Part shown: positions 23,110 to 34,441 of the stretch, in pieces
Position numbering within the stretch: the first letter of the stretch is position 1
Layout: each line of letters starts with the position of its first letter
NCBI RefSeq assembly: GCF_014066305.1
Contig: NW_023501070.1
Location: forward strand, 310,001-374,000
Length of the DNA stretch: 64,000 nucleotides
Source: Letharia columbiana
Taxonomy: Eukaryota > Ascomycota > Lecanoromycetes > Lecanorales > Parmeliaceae
Direction: 5' to 3'
Notes under the pieces: model-generated
Database searches by the model: none
Seen by the model: the letters and a program-made list of their open reading frames with translations, nothing else
Told to the model about the DNA's origin: nothing
Made by a program: the position numbers and the translations under genes

Positions 23110-23934
23110 CTATGGGTAGTGGACTTCTCCCGGCCTTATGCTCTTTTCAGTAACATTCTCTACCCTGCCGTCAACGCCCGACAAACGTGATGCCACTTGA
23201 TTCGCGAGGCCGTCAGCCACTTGCCGCATCACTCTAGGATTGTCGTAGAACTGGAGGACGGGCCGACATTTTCCAGGCACCCTGGTGGGACCAAGTGCTT
23301 TCGCATTTGGTCCCTTGTCCGGCTCTATGTTCTGATATTCCTTCTCAATTGACGTGGCCTTTTTCTCTGGTAGTCCGCAAGCCACAATCCTATCAAACCA
23401 CCAGAGCTTTACAGTGACGTTCAACCCGACCCCATGACTTGCAATGTGCCGTCTCAGATGTACTCCTACACTGGCGAGCTTGCGTTCATTCGAGCTAGGT
23501 CCAATCCATACCCCTGGGTTTTCGGTCGTACGGGCCTCAAGCCAATACCCTTCGCACGTACCTATTACTGAGTCTTCGAGGAGCCGAACATGAGTTCTGG
23601 CGTTTAGATTATGCTCTCGAAGCGAGAGAATGAGGTAAGCCGTCACTTGTCCTGGGCCATGGAAGGTAGTTTGCCCGCCACGGAGTGCTTCATGGAATTC
23701 AGCTTTCCTGTGAGCCCTGAGGTGGGCTTTTTGCTCGTGTGAAAGCGCACCAACTTCTCGCCGGCCGCAGGTGTATGTTGGAGGGGTCTGGAAGGTAAGG
23801 AGGACGGGACCGGGAGCTGGAGCCGTTGATTGAGAGGCTTTGTGATCTAAATGAAGGCGAACGAGGTGCTCTTGTATAGCTGATGCCCGTAGGTAAGGTG
23901 TCAGACCAGGTAAGTGAACGTGCCGTAGCCTCAT
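23110..23934 (-). CDS. LIP2: Octanoyl-(lipoyl) transferase, LipB type
   Basis: A single exon of 274 aa. LipB signatures are present: LLTFQTPPTYTCGRRE, then RGGQTTFHGPGQVTAYLIL (about 85-103), KLASVGVHLRRHIASHGVGL with the catalytic Lys (about 152), and DRIVACGLPEKKATS with the catalytic Cys (about 187). The enzyme transfers octanoyl from acyl-carrier protein to the H protein and 2-oxoacid dehydrogenase E2 subunits in mitochondria. The frame stays open to an ATG at 24168 (352 aa), and that 78-residue extension is Arg/Ser rich like a presequence. However, it would overlap the divergent POP7 first exon at 24122, so 23934 was preferred. The true start could be either. Confidence 0.88.
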   Translation of the reverse strand: MRLRHVHLPGLTPYLRASAIQEHLVRLHLDHKASQSTAPAPGPVLLTFQTPPTYTCGRREVGALSHEQKAHLRAHRKAEFHEALRGGQTTFHGPGQVTAYLILSLREHNLNARTHVRLLEDSVIGTCEGYWLEARTTENPGVWIGPSSNERKLASVGVHLRRHIASHGVGLNVTVKLWWFDRIVACGLPEKKATSIEKEYQNIEPDKGPNAKALGPTRVPGKCRPVLQFYDNPRVMRQVADGLANQVASRLSGVDGRVENVTEKSIRPGEVHYP

Positions 23935-24121
23935 CAAGCCAAGGATGCTGCGGGCGTGATGTGGAGCTTGCGCCTTGCAGGCTTGCAGCAGAATAAAGTA
24001 AAGGAGCGGACGGCCGGCCGGCCGGGTAGAAAGGCGCCAAGCGCTCCCGAAGAAGCACTGGGTTCTATCGGATCTTGCTCCGCAATGTCTTGTGGTGCTT
24101 TTACAATCATAGAACGCTATC

Positions 24122-24750
24122 ATGGCACCAAAACTAGCTACCAAACCTAGGGACAAAGATAAAAGCAATGCCCAAAAAATGCCTCGTTTACCGAAGAGTA
24201 GGTCGACCTATGTTGTGGACTGGAATCCTAGACTCAGAGACATCTAGATGCGCGAATCGAAAAGCGGCCTATTCTCCGTCCACCGATACCTTCTCCCTAT
24301 ACCGGTGCTGACCAAAAGAAGGTCATCTACGTCTCAACCAAAATGCCGTTCATATCAGCCGTCAAACGGGTTCGCAAGCTGCTTGGTGAGATTGACAAAC
24401 GATCTATGGGCAAGGTAGACCTAGTGGAAGGCAAAGGCAGTGACAAACAAAAGCTCAGAAAGCTTGGTGAAAGAACCAATGCTTCAACAGGCAAAGAACC
24501 AGAGGAAGTAGTCTTGAAGGCTACGAATAGGGCCATTCAGAATGTGCTAGGCTTAGCGTTATTCTTCCAGGGCCAAGATGATTGCAGAGTGCGGTTGAGG
24601 ACTGGCACGGTTGGTGTTGTCGATGATATAGTGGAGTCAGCGATTCCCAAAGGGGCTGAGACTGTGGAAGTAGAAGAGGAGGAGGAAGAGTTACCAGAGT
24701 CACGGGTGAGGAAAGCTAGCTTCGTTGAAGTTGCCATAACTCTCATGTGA
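24122..24750 (+). CDS. POP7: RNase P/MRP subunit Pop7 (Rpp20, Alba family)
   Basis: Two exons (24122-24197, 24248-24750; 50-nt intron GTAGGT...CTAG) encode 192 aa. The core reads DQKKVIYVSTKMPFISAVKR, VRKLLGEIDKRSMGKV, then VVLKATNRAIQNVLGLALFFQ, CRVRLRTGTVGVVDDI, and ESRVRKASFVEVAITLM. This is the Alba-fold Rpp20 pattern, with a conserved Lys-Ala-Thr-x-Arg-Ala RNA-contact segment. Pop7 binds Pop6 and the P3 arm of RNase P, RNase MRP and telomerase RNAs in the nucleus. The basic N-terminus (MAPKLATKPRDKDK) supports the start chosen. It is divergent from LIP2 with 187 bp between starts. Confidence 0.9.
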
Positions 24751-25302
24751 TCGCGAACGGTTCTCCTTGTGTTTCAGACGCCAAAACCTCGGCGTCATCG
24801 TGCATCTATCCTACTTCCGAAGAGGATTATGCTCGAACATGAAAAGATAGATCCAGCGATGAACTAGAATCATGACAAAAGCGATCAACAGATCAGTGGC
24901 TTGAAATCCGAAGGCGGGACCGAATGCTGGCCATCTTGGACATACTTAAGGATGGAATAAGGGCGTTCAGAATAGCCAGGAGCTGCATGGTGAAATCTGC
25001 TACAAGTTCAGCATTTCTGCGTTCTGCGGTAGATGTTTGGTGCAGATTGTAGCCTACCATTTGCACAACAGCGGTTGATCTAGGTATTAGCAAGAGTAAC
25101 TCAAGGTATGGAGGTCGCTCAAGAGGGAGGAGGAGCAATTTCTAGCATAAGAAACACCTGTTGTAATGTCGCTATAGTCGACCAGGCTGCTTGTCTACGC
25201 AAACAATGCGAATTTCAATCAGACTCCCGTTGCAAATATCATAAACATAACGCCATTCTTCCAACGCCTGAAACAGCCGAATTGTTAGGCATTTCCAACA
25301 TT
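24751..25302. other. Intergenic between convergent genes
   Basis: About 550 bp between the POP7 and SelK-like stop codons. No gene was seen; small overlapping frames only. Confidence 0.4.
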
Positions 25303-25746
25303 TCAACCACAGCTCTTGCACTCTGGGCCCCGTATATCGTCCACGGTTCCCACTTTCCTGCCTCCCCCACCCCCACTACCACCATTTCCACCTCCGCCTC
25401 CCCCACCTCCACTACCGCCGGATCTTGGTCCAGCTCTCACGCCGGCAGCTGACCGGTTTCTGTTTGTAATATTGAAGGGCGATTGCTCGGCAGCGGCATA
25501 GGCATCAAGCTTTGCTATCCATCAGACTTATAAACTCCAATATACACATGGATATATCAACGCACAGAGAATAAGGTAGTCACGTAAAGACCTAAGAAGG
25601 CGTAGGAATCATCAACAAAGTTGCGAATACGGGCGGACAAGGGGGGGCTGTTATTGCTTAGCGAGTACTCCTGGTTATGAGTCTGGGTGAGCTTACCTTT
25701 GCAGCACTTGGCCATTAGAGAGGTAAGGTCGCGCTGGCGTAGACAT
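25303..25746 (-). CDS. Selenoprotein K/G-like ER membrane protein (Cys form)
   Basis: Three exons (25746-25697, 25656-25566, 25509-25303) give 115 aa. The start MSTPARPYLSNGQVLQ matches the YISNGQVL start of the SelK family. A hydrophobic segment follows (RIRNFVDDSYAFLGLYVTTL, about 25-45). A Gly/Ser-rich tail follows, ending VGTVDDIRGPECKSCG. In animals the tail carries selenocysteine near the C-terminus; here a CxxC is found instead. SelK is an ER single-pass protein of ER-associated degradation and palmitoylation complexes. The first intron is only 40 nt and the second ends CAAAG, so the joins are less certain than in other genes. The frame and conservation on both sides support them. I infer the family from remembered motifs. 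Confidence 0.7.
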
Positions 25747-25927
25747 TTTGATTGGACGTGTACAATCAAGTGATGTCTGGTTTGAAGTCAACAATGTGCC
25801 ACGCTAGCTGAGTGGCTAAGCTGAACCTGGCGCAGGGTAGCACTGGTGAAATATTTCGAGCAATTCAAGGCTTGAAAATAGGAATACCTATTTACCAACA
25901 TACGCTTGGATCATACCCTCATTTCCC

Positions 25928-27149
25928 ATGGAATCCAAGGTGCAGGTCCTTTCCATGCAATTACCTCCGAGCCCAGCTAATGATTTGGTAGAAGCGCAAG
26001 CGTGGTTCCGACCAGCCCACAGAGAATGAAGTGGATACCTCGAAGCCCACCGCTGTCTTCGAAGCCAAGGAAGGGCGAAAGTACACACTGAGCATTGCGC
26101 TGCCTGGGAGCATCATTGCAAAGTCATTGAGTCTCCTTCAACCCACCCTGCGCAGCCACTCATGAGTTCATTACAGTGCACAAACGCCCGAACTCCAAAC
26201 GCTCTTAGCAGGTCAAATTGCCCGTGCCCTTGCCGTCTTCTGCGTCGATGAAGTAGTGGTGTTTGACGATGGTCAACTAACGCAGGATGCTGAGACTCAT
26301 ACTACATTCTCAAGTACTCAAAAAAATGGAAAAGAGCACAACTCGTATAGCGGCTACACAGATCCAAACTTCTTCTTGGCGCACATTTTGTCATATCTTG
26401 AGACACCTCCATATCTACGAAAAGACCTGTTTCCTCTTCATCCAGACTTCCGACTGGCGGGATCCCTGCCAAGTCTAGACATGCCCCATCACGTCCGCAT
26501 GCACGATTGGTGCCAATACCGTGAAGGCGTTACCAAACGGGAAATACCCAATAGGCAAGAAAGGAAAATATGGAGGACACCGCCTGGTCATACCTACATC
26601 GAGACTGGCCTTCGTACGCGAGTCTTTATCTCAGCTGTCATAGCACCAGAAACGCGCGTGACTGTCAAATTCAAAGATGAAGAGAAGCCCGAAGAAATCC
26701 CAGGTAATGAGTTACTGGCCGAAGCTGTCGCTCCTTCTGCTCCGCGAGAAGAGGCTGGCTATTACTGGGGCTACAGTGTTCGCTCAGCGTCCTGTATATC
26801 TGCTGTTCTCACCGAGTGCCCATTCGATGGCGGCTACGATCTAACGATTGGGACGTCAGAGCGTGGCGTCCCTGTTTCTAGTCTTGATAGTACAAAAACG
26901 TCAAAGAGCCATCCCATTCCAGAGTTTGCGCACATGTTGATTGTTTTCGGAGGCGTTGGTGGATTGGAAGTTGCAGTAAAGGCAGACAAGGAGTTGGAGA
27001 ATTTGGGAGTGAAAAGTCCCGAAGCATTATTTGATCACTGGGTGAATCTGTGTCCAGGACAAGGTAGCAGGACGATTCGAACGGAAGAGGCAGTTTGGTT
27101 GGGGTTGATGGGGTTGAGAGGTGTTGTGTCGAGGAAGGGAAAGAGATGA
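25928..27149 (+). CDS. SPOUT-class RNA methyltransferase (C9orf114/SPOUT1 family)
   Basis: Three exons (25928-25939, 25992-26122, 26177-27149) encode 371 aa. The first exon contributes only MESK; the join gives MESKKRKRGSD, a nuclear-signal-like start. The core reads GRKYTLSIALPGSIIANAQT, LLAGQIARALAVFCVDEVVVF, and YLETPPYLRKDLFPLHPDFRL. Later come PGHTYIETGLRTRVF with a following OB-like insertion, and HMLIVFGGVGGLEVAV with the SAM-knot segment. Matches are to yeast YGR283C/YMR310C and human SPOUT1 (CENP-32), the DUF171 family. Human SPOUT1 has been linked to 28S rRNA 3-methyluridine and spindle function. In this gene a nuclear or nucleolar rRNA methyltransferase role is inferred. Confidence 0.88.
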
Positions 27150-27740
27150 ACTCTGCGCAGCGTGGATCTGCATACTCGCTGCACAACGTCACTGTATATA
27201 AGAGATGTGAGTCTATACCATCAAACAAGATGACCAAGCCCATTCGCACACAAACAACCACGGAACTTTGAACAGGTTCTTTTCCAACACCACAGGGATA
27301 TGATCCAATCACTATTCCATAGAAAGCCCAAGAGCGAGTGCTCAGAATACTAACTATGATATCGTAGATTACGAGTCATACATATCCAGAACCACAGTGG
27401 GATACCTACCCAACTCTTACCAGCGAAAAATTGCCCCTGAGCCTCTTCCATCTCGAGGAGCACATTCGCGAGAGACGCAGATTGAAAGCAACATTGCCTT
27501 TGACCGAGACCCTTTCGTCTTACCGGCGTACATCTCTCTGGGCTGTCTCTCCAGTCCTAGCTTGCACGTTCCAATGCAGCCTGATGACCCATCATTTCAT
27601 GGCTACGATGCACATCCACACGATTGACAGCAGAAGTCGCATTTCCGGAGGGTTCCAATTCAAAGCAACAATGGGTATACGAATCTCATCCCGCTCGGCA
27701 GACGTAGGAATCCGCATGGCTTCGTAGTCATTCTTCTCGG
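27150..27740. other. Intergenic between convergent genes
   Basis: About 590 bp between the SPOUT methyltransferase and SPC19 stop codons. No gene recognised. Confidence 0.4.
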
Positions 27741-28358
27741 TCATTGAGCAGCAACACTCATCCTCAGCTGCCTTTCCCGCTGCTGAGCCTGCAAAACCAA
27801 TCTCTCAACCGCATACCCCAACCTCTCCTTCTTCCCCCTCAACTGTTTCAATCTCAACGCCTCTCTACTCCCGTCCCCGTTGATACCCACACTGCTTCTC
27901 TCTCCCGCACCACTCCCCCTCGCGCCTCCCATAGATGCGCGTCCTTCGCCTATTCGACCCTCCAGTAATTCGCAGCGTGCTATTAGAGCTTGTTCGCGGC
28001 GGGCAAGCTTATCCAGATGGGATTCGACTCTGGAAAGAAGCGAGGCGACTTCGGGGGTTAGGGAGGCGAGGAGGGAGGATTGGGCGGATTGGAGGGTGGG
28101 TTCGGGGAGGAGTTCGAAGTGCTGGGTGATGTTAGCACAGTGAGCCGTGCCATCTAGGAAGACCACCGTGAAGATCGATGCGAATCAAGAGGTAACAATT
28201 GAACAGACAGAAAGGTGCGAACATACGCGCGTTGTCTGCAGCACCTTCGCTAGGCGTGGGAAGTCATTGACCCCGGAGTCGAGGATTGATATGCTGGAGG
28301 ATAGAAGGGCATTTGTCGAGCGCAGGGACGAGACGCAAGATGCCAGCGGATTTGCCAT
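27741..28358 (-). CDS. SPC19: DASH complex subunit Spc19
   Basis: Two exons (28358-28227, 28121-27741; 105-nt intron GTATGT...CCAG) give 170 aa. The N-terminal SSLRSTNALLSSSISILDSG and DFPRLAKVLQTTRHFELLPE run across the splice and match the Spc19 core. A coiled coil follows (LASLTPEVASLLSRVESHLD, LARREQALIARCELLEGRI). A Gly/Ser linker and a second basic helix complete the chain. Spc19 is one of ten DASH/Dam1 subunits forming rings that couple kinetochores to microtubule ends. The family is confined to fungi. It is divergent from ATP18 with 216 bp between starts. Confidence 0.9.
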
Positions 28359-28574
28359 CTTGTAGAGACCTTCTGGCAGCGCTCGAGCGCCGCTGGGTGC
28401 CTTGTTTACTTGGAGTGAACAGCAGCGGAGGTTGGCGCGGAACAAGAGCGCACCGCGCTCAAAGCGGCGTTGGATCTTTGTGAGCTCAAACCTCGACTTC
28501 ACATCTCGACTCTACCACCACAACGTCCACCATCGATCGAACTCCCACCTCCGTTACCACAAAGACCCCGCAAA

Positions 28575-29065
28575 GATGTCGCTGCTAGGCAAGAAATTCA
28601 ACGGCCTCTTTGGTACGAAACCCCCCCATCCGCCCTCCGGAAGCAAAAGTACTCCGTCATTCTTCTCGAGAGCTGACCCACGTCTGCAGCGCGACCAATG
28701 GCACCTTTCTTCATCGCCGGTACGTCGCCGACCTAACCTCCACCCGGGATCCAACGGTCCATGCTGCCATTCCTCCGGCACGAGCCGGTTGTCGCTGCCA
28801 CACCCCCCCCCCCAATCCTCACAGTCTTCCACTCCGAGTCCAAGGAGAAGAAGGCTGATTGATTGCCGCACGCAGGGCTGATTATGATGTATGGGATCAA
28901 CTCGGCGGCAAACGCTCTTGCTCAGTGTACGTCCGCAGCGACCTCCAAGCGTTCGCTACAGAGGGCGGCGAGACTGACAAGCACTCTTCGCGCACAGCCG
29001 AGCAATTCAAGAACGATCCGCGAAACCCGAACTCGAAGACGCAGAAGCCGGCGGACAAGCGCTGA
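28575..29065 (+). CDS. ATP18: ATP synthase subunit J/i (Atp18)
   Basis: Four short exons (28575-28611, 28690-28719, 28876-28926, 28998-29065) yield 61 aa. The product reads MSLLGKKFNGLFARPMAPFF, then IAGLIMMYGINSAANAL, then EQFKNDPRNPNSKTQKPADK and a final Arg. This is the Atp18 pattern: one inner-membrane helix (about residues 18-38) and a NDPRNP tail. The subunit sits in the membrane arm of F1Fo-ATP synthase near the dimer interface. All introns are GT-AG and every join is phase-consistent. A C-run (about 28805-28813) sits in intron 2. The gene is invisible as a long ORF. Confidence 0.92.
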
Positions 29066-29499
29066 GGGGATGAGTGTTGGTGGTGTCAGGAGAGGATGTT
29101 GTGAAGGAGGGGCGATAGGCGAGACGCGGTATGCTTAGAGGGTGGGCGACAGAAATGTAAAACCAGTTGAACGGATCAAACTTGCTTTACGGTTCTGCAA
29201 AGGATGAGTCCCATTGAATTGCAGGCATCAAACCTGTAGCAATTCCTGCAAACGCGACGCTCCCCTTTAATCTGACGGTCCTATAGCATATTACCAGTAC
29301 CTGCGAGATGAGCCAAGGCTCATTGACCGACGCATATCTACATTTTTTAAAGGTCTAGTCGATTATCCTAATGCAACAGAATCTCGTCAAATGTCGTTGT
29401 ATTGTTACTAGCATAATACAATATAATGCCTGATGTCTAACCACCTTTCCCTTTATCGCTTTTTCGATGGTATACCCAGATCATTACTTCATACTTGAT
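29066..29499. other. Intergenic between convergent genes
   Basis: 434 bp between ATP18 and the acyltransferase stop codon. AT-richer than the flanks; no gene recognised. Confidence 0.4.
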
Positions 29500-31138
29500 T
29501 CAAACTTCCGTTACTCGCTCCCCCTTATCCCCGTGACACCCATTGGTCCTTGGTAAATCCCCTTTTTCTCCTGTCTCGGTCCCACACATGACCTCCTCTA
29601 TGCGGTTGGTTATGGATGCGCACCATGGTTCAACCCAGGTAGTCCACAGATGCGAAGCCCAAAGCAAGATAAGCAAAAATACCGGCAACACAATGCAAAA
29701 GACCCAGCCATCCGGGAACGATCTTCGTTGGAAAGGATCTGTTAGATTCCCGTTGACATCCTGGCTGTAATAAGAGACCGGCTTCTGCCAGCCGAAAAGC
29801 ATCCACGCAAGCAAGCTACGGACCAAGGGACCGTGGATCAGATAAAGTGGTAAACTGACACTCCCTAACCATACAAAGGCGGGATGTGATAACATGTCTT
29901 GCATTCGGGGAGATATTACGACGGCGAGAGTGATAAGTTGGGCCCCGATGGAGGTCCAGTAACGCCAGTAGTCCTTCCCGGGAAAGATGAATTGCCCAAT
30001 CTGGGCCAAATTCTGGGACCAAGAAGTCCATTCGGGAGACACCTCCGGATAACCCGAGACGTGAAGGCCTAGGAGGAGTGCAACCCCAGTTATTGCTCGT
30101 ATGAACGGATTTCGCCGGGGCGTCATAGAGGGAGGGGGGAGTCGGTTTGAAAGTTCGGCAAGGAGAGCTCCGAAATAGATGTTCATCCCGAGCATTGCTA
30201 CGTTGAAGGGCTTGTGTTAGCGTTTGAGGGGACCCTCAATCTTACTGTGAATTGAAGAGGAATAATTTCGCTTACGATCTCCTCCCGCCCAATTGAATGC
30301 ATAAAGGCCTAGGAATACTAGTATGCGATAGTTCGAGTGTATACGGACTGTAGCGAGCAAGGTAATAAAAATGAGCATCGACCCCTTGAGTAGGAAGGGG
30401 AAGGTCCATTGGTTTTTGTCGTACACGTTGAACCCAGTGGTCCAAGTGGTGAAAAGGTTTGCGAGAAGAAGACGAATGGAGCCCGTAACACCGGGTCCGG
30501 GCTTGGGGCTTGTGTCTCGAATCCAGACAGCTTCACACGTCCTGCCAATTTCGAACAGTCCCAACTGACATATCACCCAGCTTATTATAGTAGCTATTGT
30601 TGCGGGTAAAACGAGTCTGCCGGTCCTCCTGAACGCGCTGAAAGCCAGGCCCGAGAGAGCTTGGCTACCATTGCCGTTCCGTGCTTGCTTAATCGGCTTC
30701 ATAGCGTTGACGTAGCCTGTCAAGACAAAGAAGAGGGAAACCCATGGCGCCCCTTGGGCAGGTAGACGTAGTAAAGGCAGGTGGATGAAGGAGCCCGTAT
30801 GGGTGCTGTCTTGAGCTGGGGTAATAAGGGTGTAGGCAAACGATCGAGACAAGTGGCTATCAAAGATTTCGAAGTCAGCATTGCCTAAAGAAGACGATGG
30901 TTCGAACGTTGAAGTCTTCCTGAAGGCTCAAATCCTACTGGGACAAGAAATCCGAGCTGCAAAAGGACGTACCTCGTAACGACGAGCAGAGATGCAATGC
31001 CGCGAAGACCCTAGCGCTGTATTAGTCTAGGGTGTCTCTCGAGGACGGTCGATGTTCGAGTGAACGTACTTCAGCCCAGAGAACACTTCTCTGGCCAGTA
31101 GATGCAGGAACTGCCTCCCAAGGCAATAGCCTCTTCAT
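29500..31138 (-). CDS. Acyltransferase-3 family integral membrane protein
   Basis: Four exons (31138-31070, 31010-30973, 30856-30276, 30197-29500) give 461 aa. The spliced start WAEGLRGIASLLVVTSHLSR carries the acyltransferase-3 motif with the catalytic His after TS (helix 1). Then come VSLFFVLTGYV (helix 2), and a run of about ten hydrophobic helices ending VFCIVLPVFLLILLWASHLW. The family transfers acyl groups from acyl-CoA or similar donors to sugars, lipids or secondary metabolites at membranes. The substrate cannot be told from sequence. No biosynthetic neighbours occur, so a housekeeping glycan or lipid role is more likely than a metabolite tailoring one. Exons 1 and 2 are short, and the start at 31138 (MKRLLPWEAVPASTG) is the first in-frame ATG. 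Confidence 0.85.
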
Positions 31139-32782
31139 CACTGTGTGATTGTGCTATATAATCATGACAGGTGTAGGAATGCTTCTCGAGGGAGAAGTGG
31201 AGGAAAGCAAGGTTAGTCATGAAAACGACGTCGGAATGCAAAACGAGTGAGCAAATTTGAGAGCATTGTTGAAGAAGGAACTTCGAGGGATATAAGAAAG
31301 AGGAAGGAGAGAGAGGGACAGTTTGACCAAGCGCGACTGCCAATGCTGGACATCCCGTAGAAGATGGCCGGTGCGCATGGGAGTGAGCATTTTAAGTGGA
31401 TGCTTCTGTAGTAGTTGAAAGCGGCAAGTCATTACAATCTACAAAGCATTGCCCCAGGGCATGAAACAAGAAGGATTGAGTGTAAGTATCCGTTAGTGAA
31501 AAATATGGTAGGGTGCAGAAGAGAGGAATAACGATAGAAATTATGTTTGGACTTGGGATTTCGGGACGACGCAGGGGCTCTCGGGTGGAAGACTTAGCGT
31601 GTGAAGAATTCTGGCGAGTGCTTGGCATCGCCACACTGTCGTCCCCCATACCACATGTATAACAACTTTGTAAGGCAATGATGAATGCTGGCTGTACGTT
31701 TCAATGATCAGTGTACGTAGACATCAAATATTCCGAGTATTGCGATTCTAATCCGGTCGGAATTGTAAAATTTGATCAAGTAATTATCAAAATACAGACG
31801 GTGGAAGGATCATGGTCTACAGACTCTCATTTCTTCATACTTTCAAGTACGCTTGATCACCGTCACCGGAGATTTTCAAATTCTTATGTGTGGGCATGTG
31901 TGGCGATGCCAAGCATTTGCAAGAAATCTCCACACGCTACTTTAAAGAGGGATTGATCCAGTCGGAGCCGGCAGATGCACTAAGGTAACTTTAAGTCTCT
32001 AAGTAACTACTACCTTATGTAGGTACTGTTAACCCCAAATGACTTGACTGCGTTACTCTTCGTACTCAATACACTCATCTCCACTACCTTACTCTTGCTT
32101 GTCAGCTTTGGGTAAGATGAGCAAATTTGCAATTGATAACCTGTTAAAAAACCCGACGTACCTATCAACTGCTTGACTATTCCCCTTTCCAAAGTTTCCA
32201 CTCCTACCCCACAATCTGCAGCCTCGGTTATGTACATTGGTACTTCATGTATCATGTGATTGAGGTACATAAGGTAGCTCCGCTCCGATGTGGGGGTTTG
32301 ACATGTAAGATGCTAACAGGGTTGGTGGGGTAGACAACGACCACAACCTGCTTTCATGTAAAGTAGCAGAACATCCTTTCCCAAAGGCCGTCATGATGCT
32401 CTGGACGTGAAGGAGTGGTACATGTTGCGAAGGTGAGGCTTCACAGGATGAACATGGAATGCAAAGAACCATCGCCTACCCCTTTGAATTGCATGATGGA
32501 GCCTCATGGAGCCTCATAAAGCCCCCTTGCGCGCATCGCAAATTAGAACTCCAAATAGGTGTGACGCACCTGTCACCATTCAACGAATCGTGAGGGAATT
32601 GTCGCAACGCTATAAGACCATACGGACCCGTGATAGGAGGTAGCGCCCTGATTGCGTTTAAAATTGTGGCTAGGAACACAGCCAAGCGGAGTGAAAGGAT
32701 CCACAATCTAGGTACATAACGTCTCCAATACCTAATTTCCTGTCCCAATTCGCACTGCCGTCGTCATTGTATAACTTGTCGT
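31139..32782. other. Gene-poor intergenic region
   Basis: About 1.6 kb. It contains the acyltransferase upstream region, CT-rich on the minus strand to about 31400. A TACCT/AGGTA-rich segment at 31984-32030 is followed by scattered short frames. No gene supported. Confidence 0.4.
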
Positions 32783-33382
32783 TCAGATGTATCCCCACGG
32801 CCTGAAGCGCGATCGATCGCCAGCCTGCGGCTTCATGTAACGAGACTCTGGCCCTTCACCAGGCCTTGCCTGAGTAGTCGGGTACTCTTCCCCTTGAATA
32901 TCCCGACCCTCCAATCTTGAGGTCACAGCCGCGACCTCCACACCGCCAGTGGCTTCATCAATCTGCTTCTCCTCGCTGGATTCTCTGTGTGGCATGAGAG
33001 TGAAAGCATCGACAGCAGGTTCGAGCTCGGTAGTTCCCCTTACGTACGCGATCAATGCTGTACGAGACACTGGGCGGCTGCTTGAGTCTGCGATAGCTGG
33101 CAGGGCTGCACGAATATCATTGGTATCGGTCCAACGAGCGTCCATTATACTGCTCGTGTAGGCTGCTGCAAGTGGGAGCGTGGAATTTGAGAAGCCCGAG
33201 GGGTATCTTTGAGTGGTATCGCAAAACGCGAAGGGCTCGCGGAAGTCCTCGATTGATGTTGAGTCAGCCCTGAAATGATTGTATACCTCAGGCTCCCAGA
33301 TCAAGTGTTCTATCACTTGCTCATCCGCGTGGCGGTGTGGGCTTATGTTGTCACAAAGCAGAAGTATACAAACGTCATTCGG
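32783..33382 (-). CDS. Hypothetical protein, probable terminal exon
   Basis: An open frame of 199 codons plus stop begins after an acceptor-like ACTAG at 33383. It reads PNDVCILLLCDNISPHRHAD, then EQVIEHLIWEPEVYNHF and onward, with no in-frame Met until residue 71. A GTG at 33316 cannot start a eukaryotic protein. It therefore looks like the last exon of a gene whose 5' exon I could not place. The DNA is GC-rich relative to its surroundings and the amino-acid use is balanced, which favours real coding. No domain is recognised. It may instead be a decayed fragment. Confidence 0.4.
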   Translation of the reverse strand, partial: PNDVCILLLCDNISPHRHADEQVIEHLIWEPEVYNHFRADSTSIEDFREPFAFCDTTQRYPSGFSNSTLPLAAAYTSSIMDARWTDTNDIRAALPAIADSSSRPVSRTALIAYVRGTTELEPAVDAFTLMPHRESSEEKQIDEATGGVEVAAVTSRLEGRDIQGEEYPTTQARPGEGPESRYMKPQAGDRSRFRPWGYI

Positions 33383-34441
33383 CTAGTCAGTGGAGGACCG
33401 AGTGTCTTCTAAAAGGCATGACATGCTCTGCAAGTTTTGATCTTGTCTAATTGTAGTCATGATCAAGGTGTGAAGTAAAGTGGATGACGAATGTCACGGA
33501 AAACATCAGAAGGCCTCATGGTTATTTGTTTGTGTACCAAAGGTGACATGTTGAAGTGTGAACAGTTGGACAAAGCCAGAAAGATTGACACAGACAATGA
33601 ACTTGTACGAGGCAGGGAGCCCCAAAAGTCAGATGCTTTTGACGAGAATATAACAAGAAATCAATCAGCTTTATAATGTAGCATAGGCAACCCTCCACAT
33701 ATCCCTACTTCGTTGCTCCACAGCAAAGGGATACTGACTCCGGAACCTTGAAGATGAGTTCGAATTCTTGCGTAGGGTTGTCGGGATTATGAATCGAGCT
33801 ATGGAGTTAAAAGGATGGTCCGGTTGGCTGAAAGACAAGTTTGCAGCTTTAGAGTACGGCATGGGATGGTCACCATGACGGCTTTTCCCAGAAACTTTAC
33901 ACAACCCTTAAGCAGCAGATTGGGTTTTAATTGGTGCCTTGGCCAACTCATCTAGGAAAACCGCTTTGGAAAACTTGTTGCCTGTCGGCTTTTGGCTTTG
34001 CATGAGTCGAGCTTCCTGGGGCTCCAGTCCTTTTGGCTGTAGGAAGGTCTAATTGTTCCCTCGAGGATTTAGGGGACAAAGAAACATCTTTGCTTCAAGA
34101 AGTTCCGTTCGAGCGTAGGAGGCCTTGACCAATCTATGCGTGTTAACAAGCAATCTGATGCTTTTCATATGTGTCACATGTAGGTGTTCCTCTAGAGCTT
34201 CCGTGCAGGATAAGCACGAATTGCATGAACCATCGTACCTTTGGCGTCTTCTGTAAGAGTCTGTCCCAGCCTGCCAGCACCAAGGATTCCATGAGGTGTC
34301 AAGAGTGTTCCGGCGTCTAAATATTGGTAGTCTCCGCGCTTACTTTAAGATCGAGGCTCTTCCCGAGTAAACAGAGAATTGAAGTTCAAGTGCACAAAGT
34401 ATATTGAGAGACTGCCTTGGAAGCTTCTTGCAGAGACGACC
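33383..34441. other. Intergenic, no supported gene
   Basis: About 1.06 kb that should hold the promoter of the PC-esterase-like gene and perhaps the missing 5' exon of the orphan at 32783-33382. No repeat or RNA gene seen. Confidence 0.4.

Noticed and set aside
23935..24168. 78-codon upstream extension of LIP2
   Set aside because: It would overlap the first exon of the divergent POP7 gene; kept only as an alternative start.
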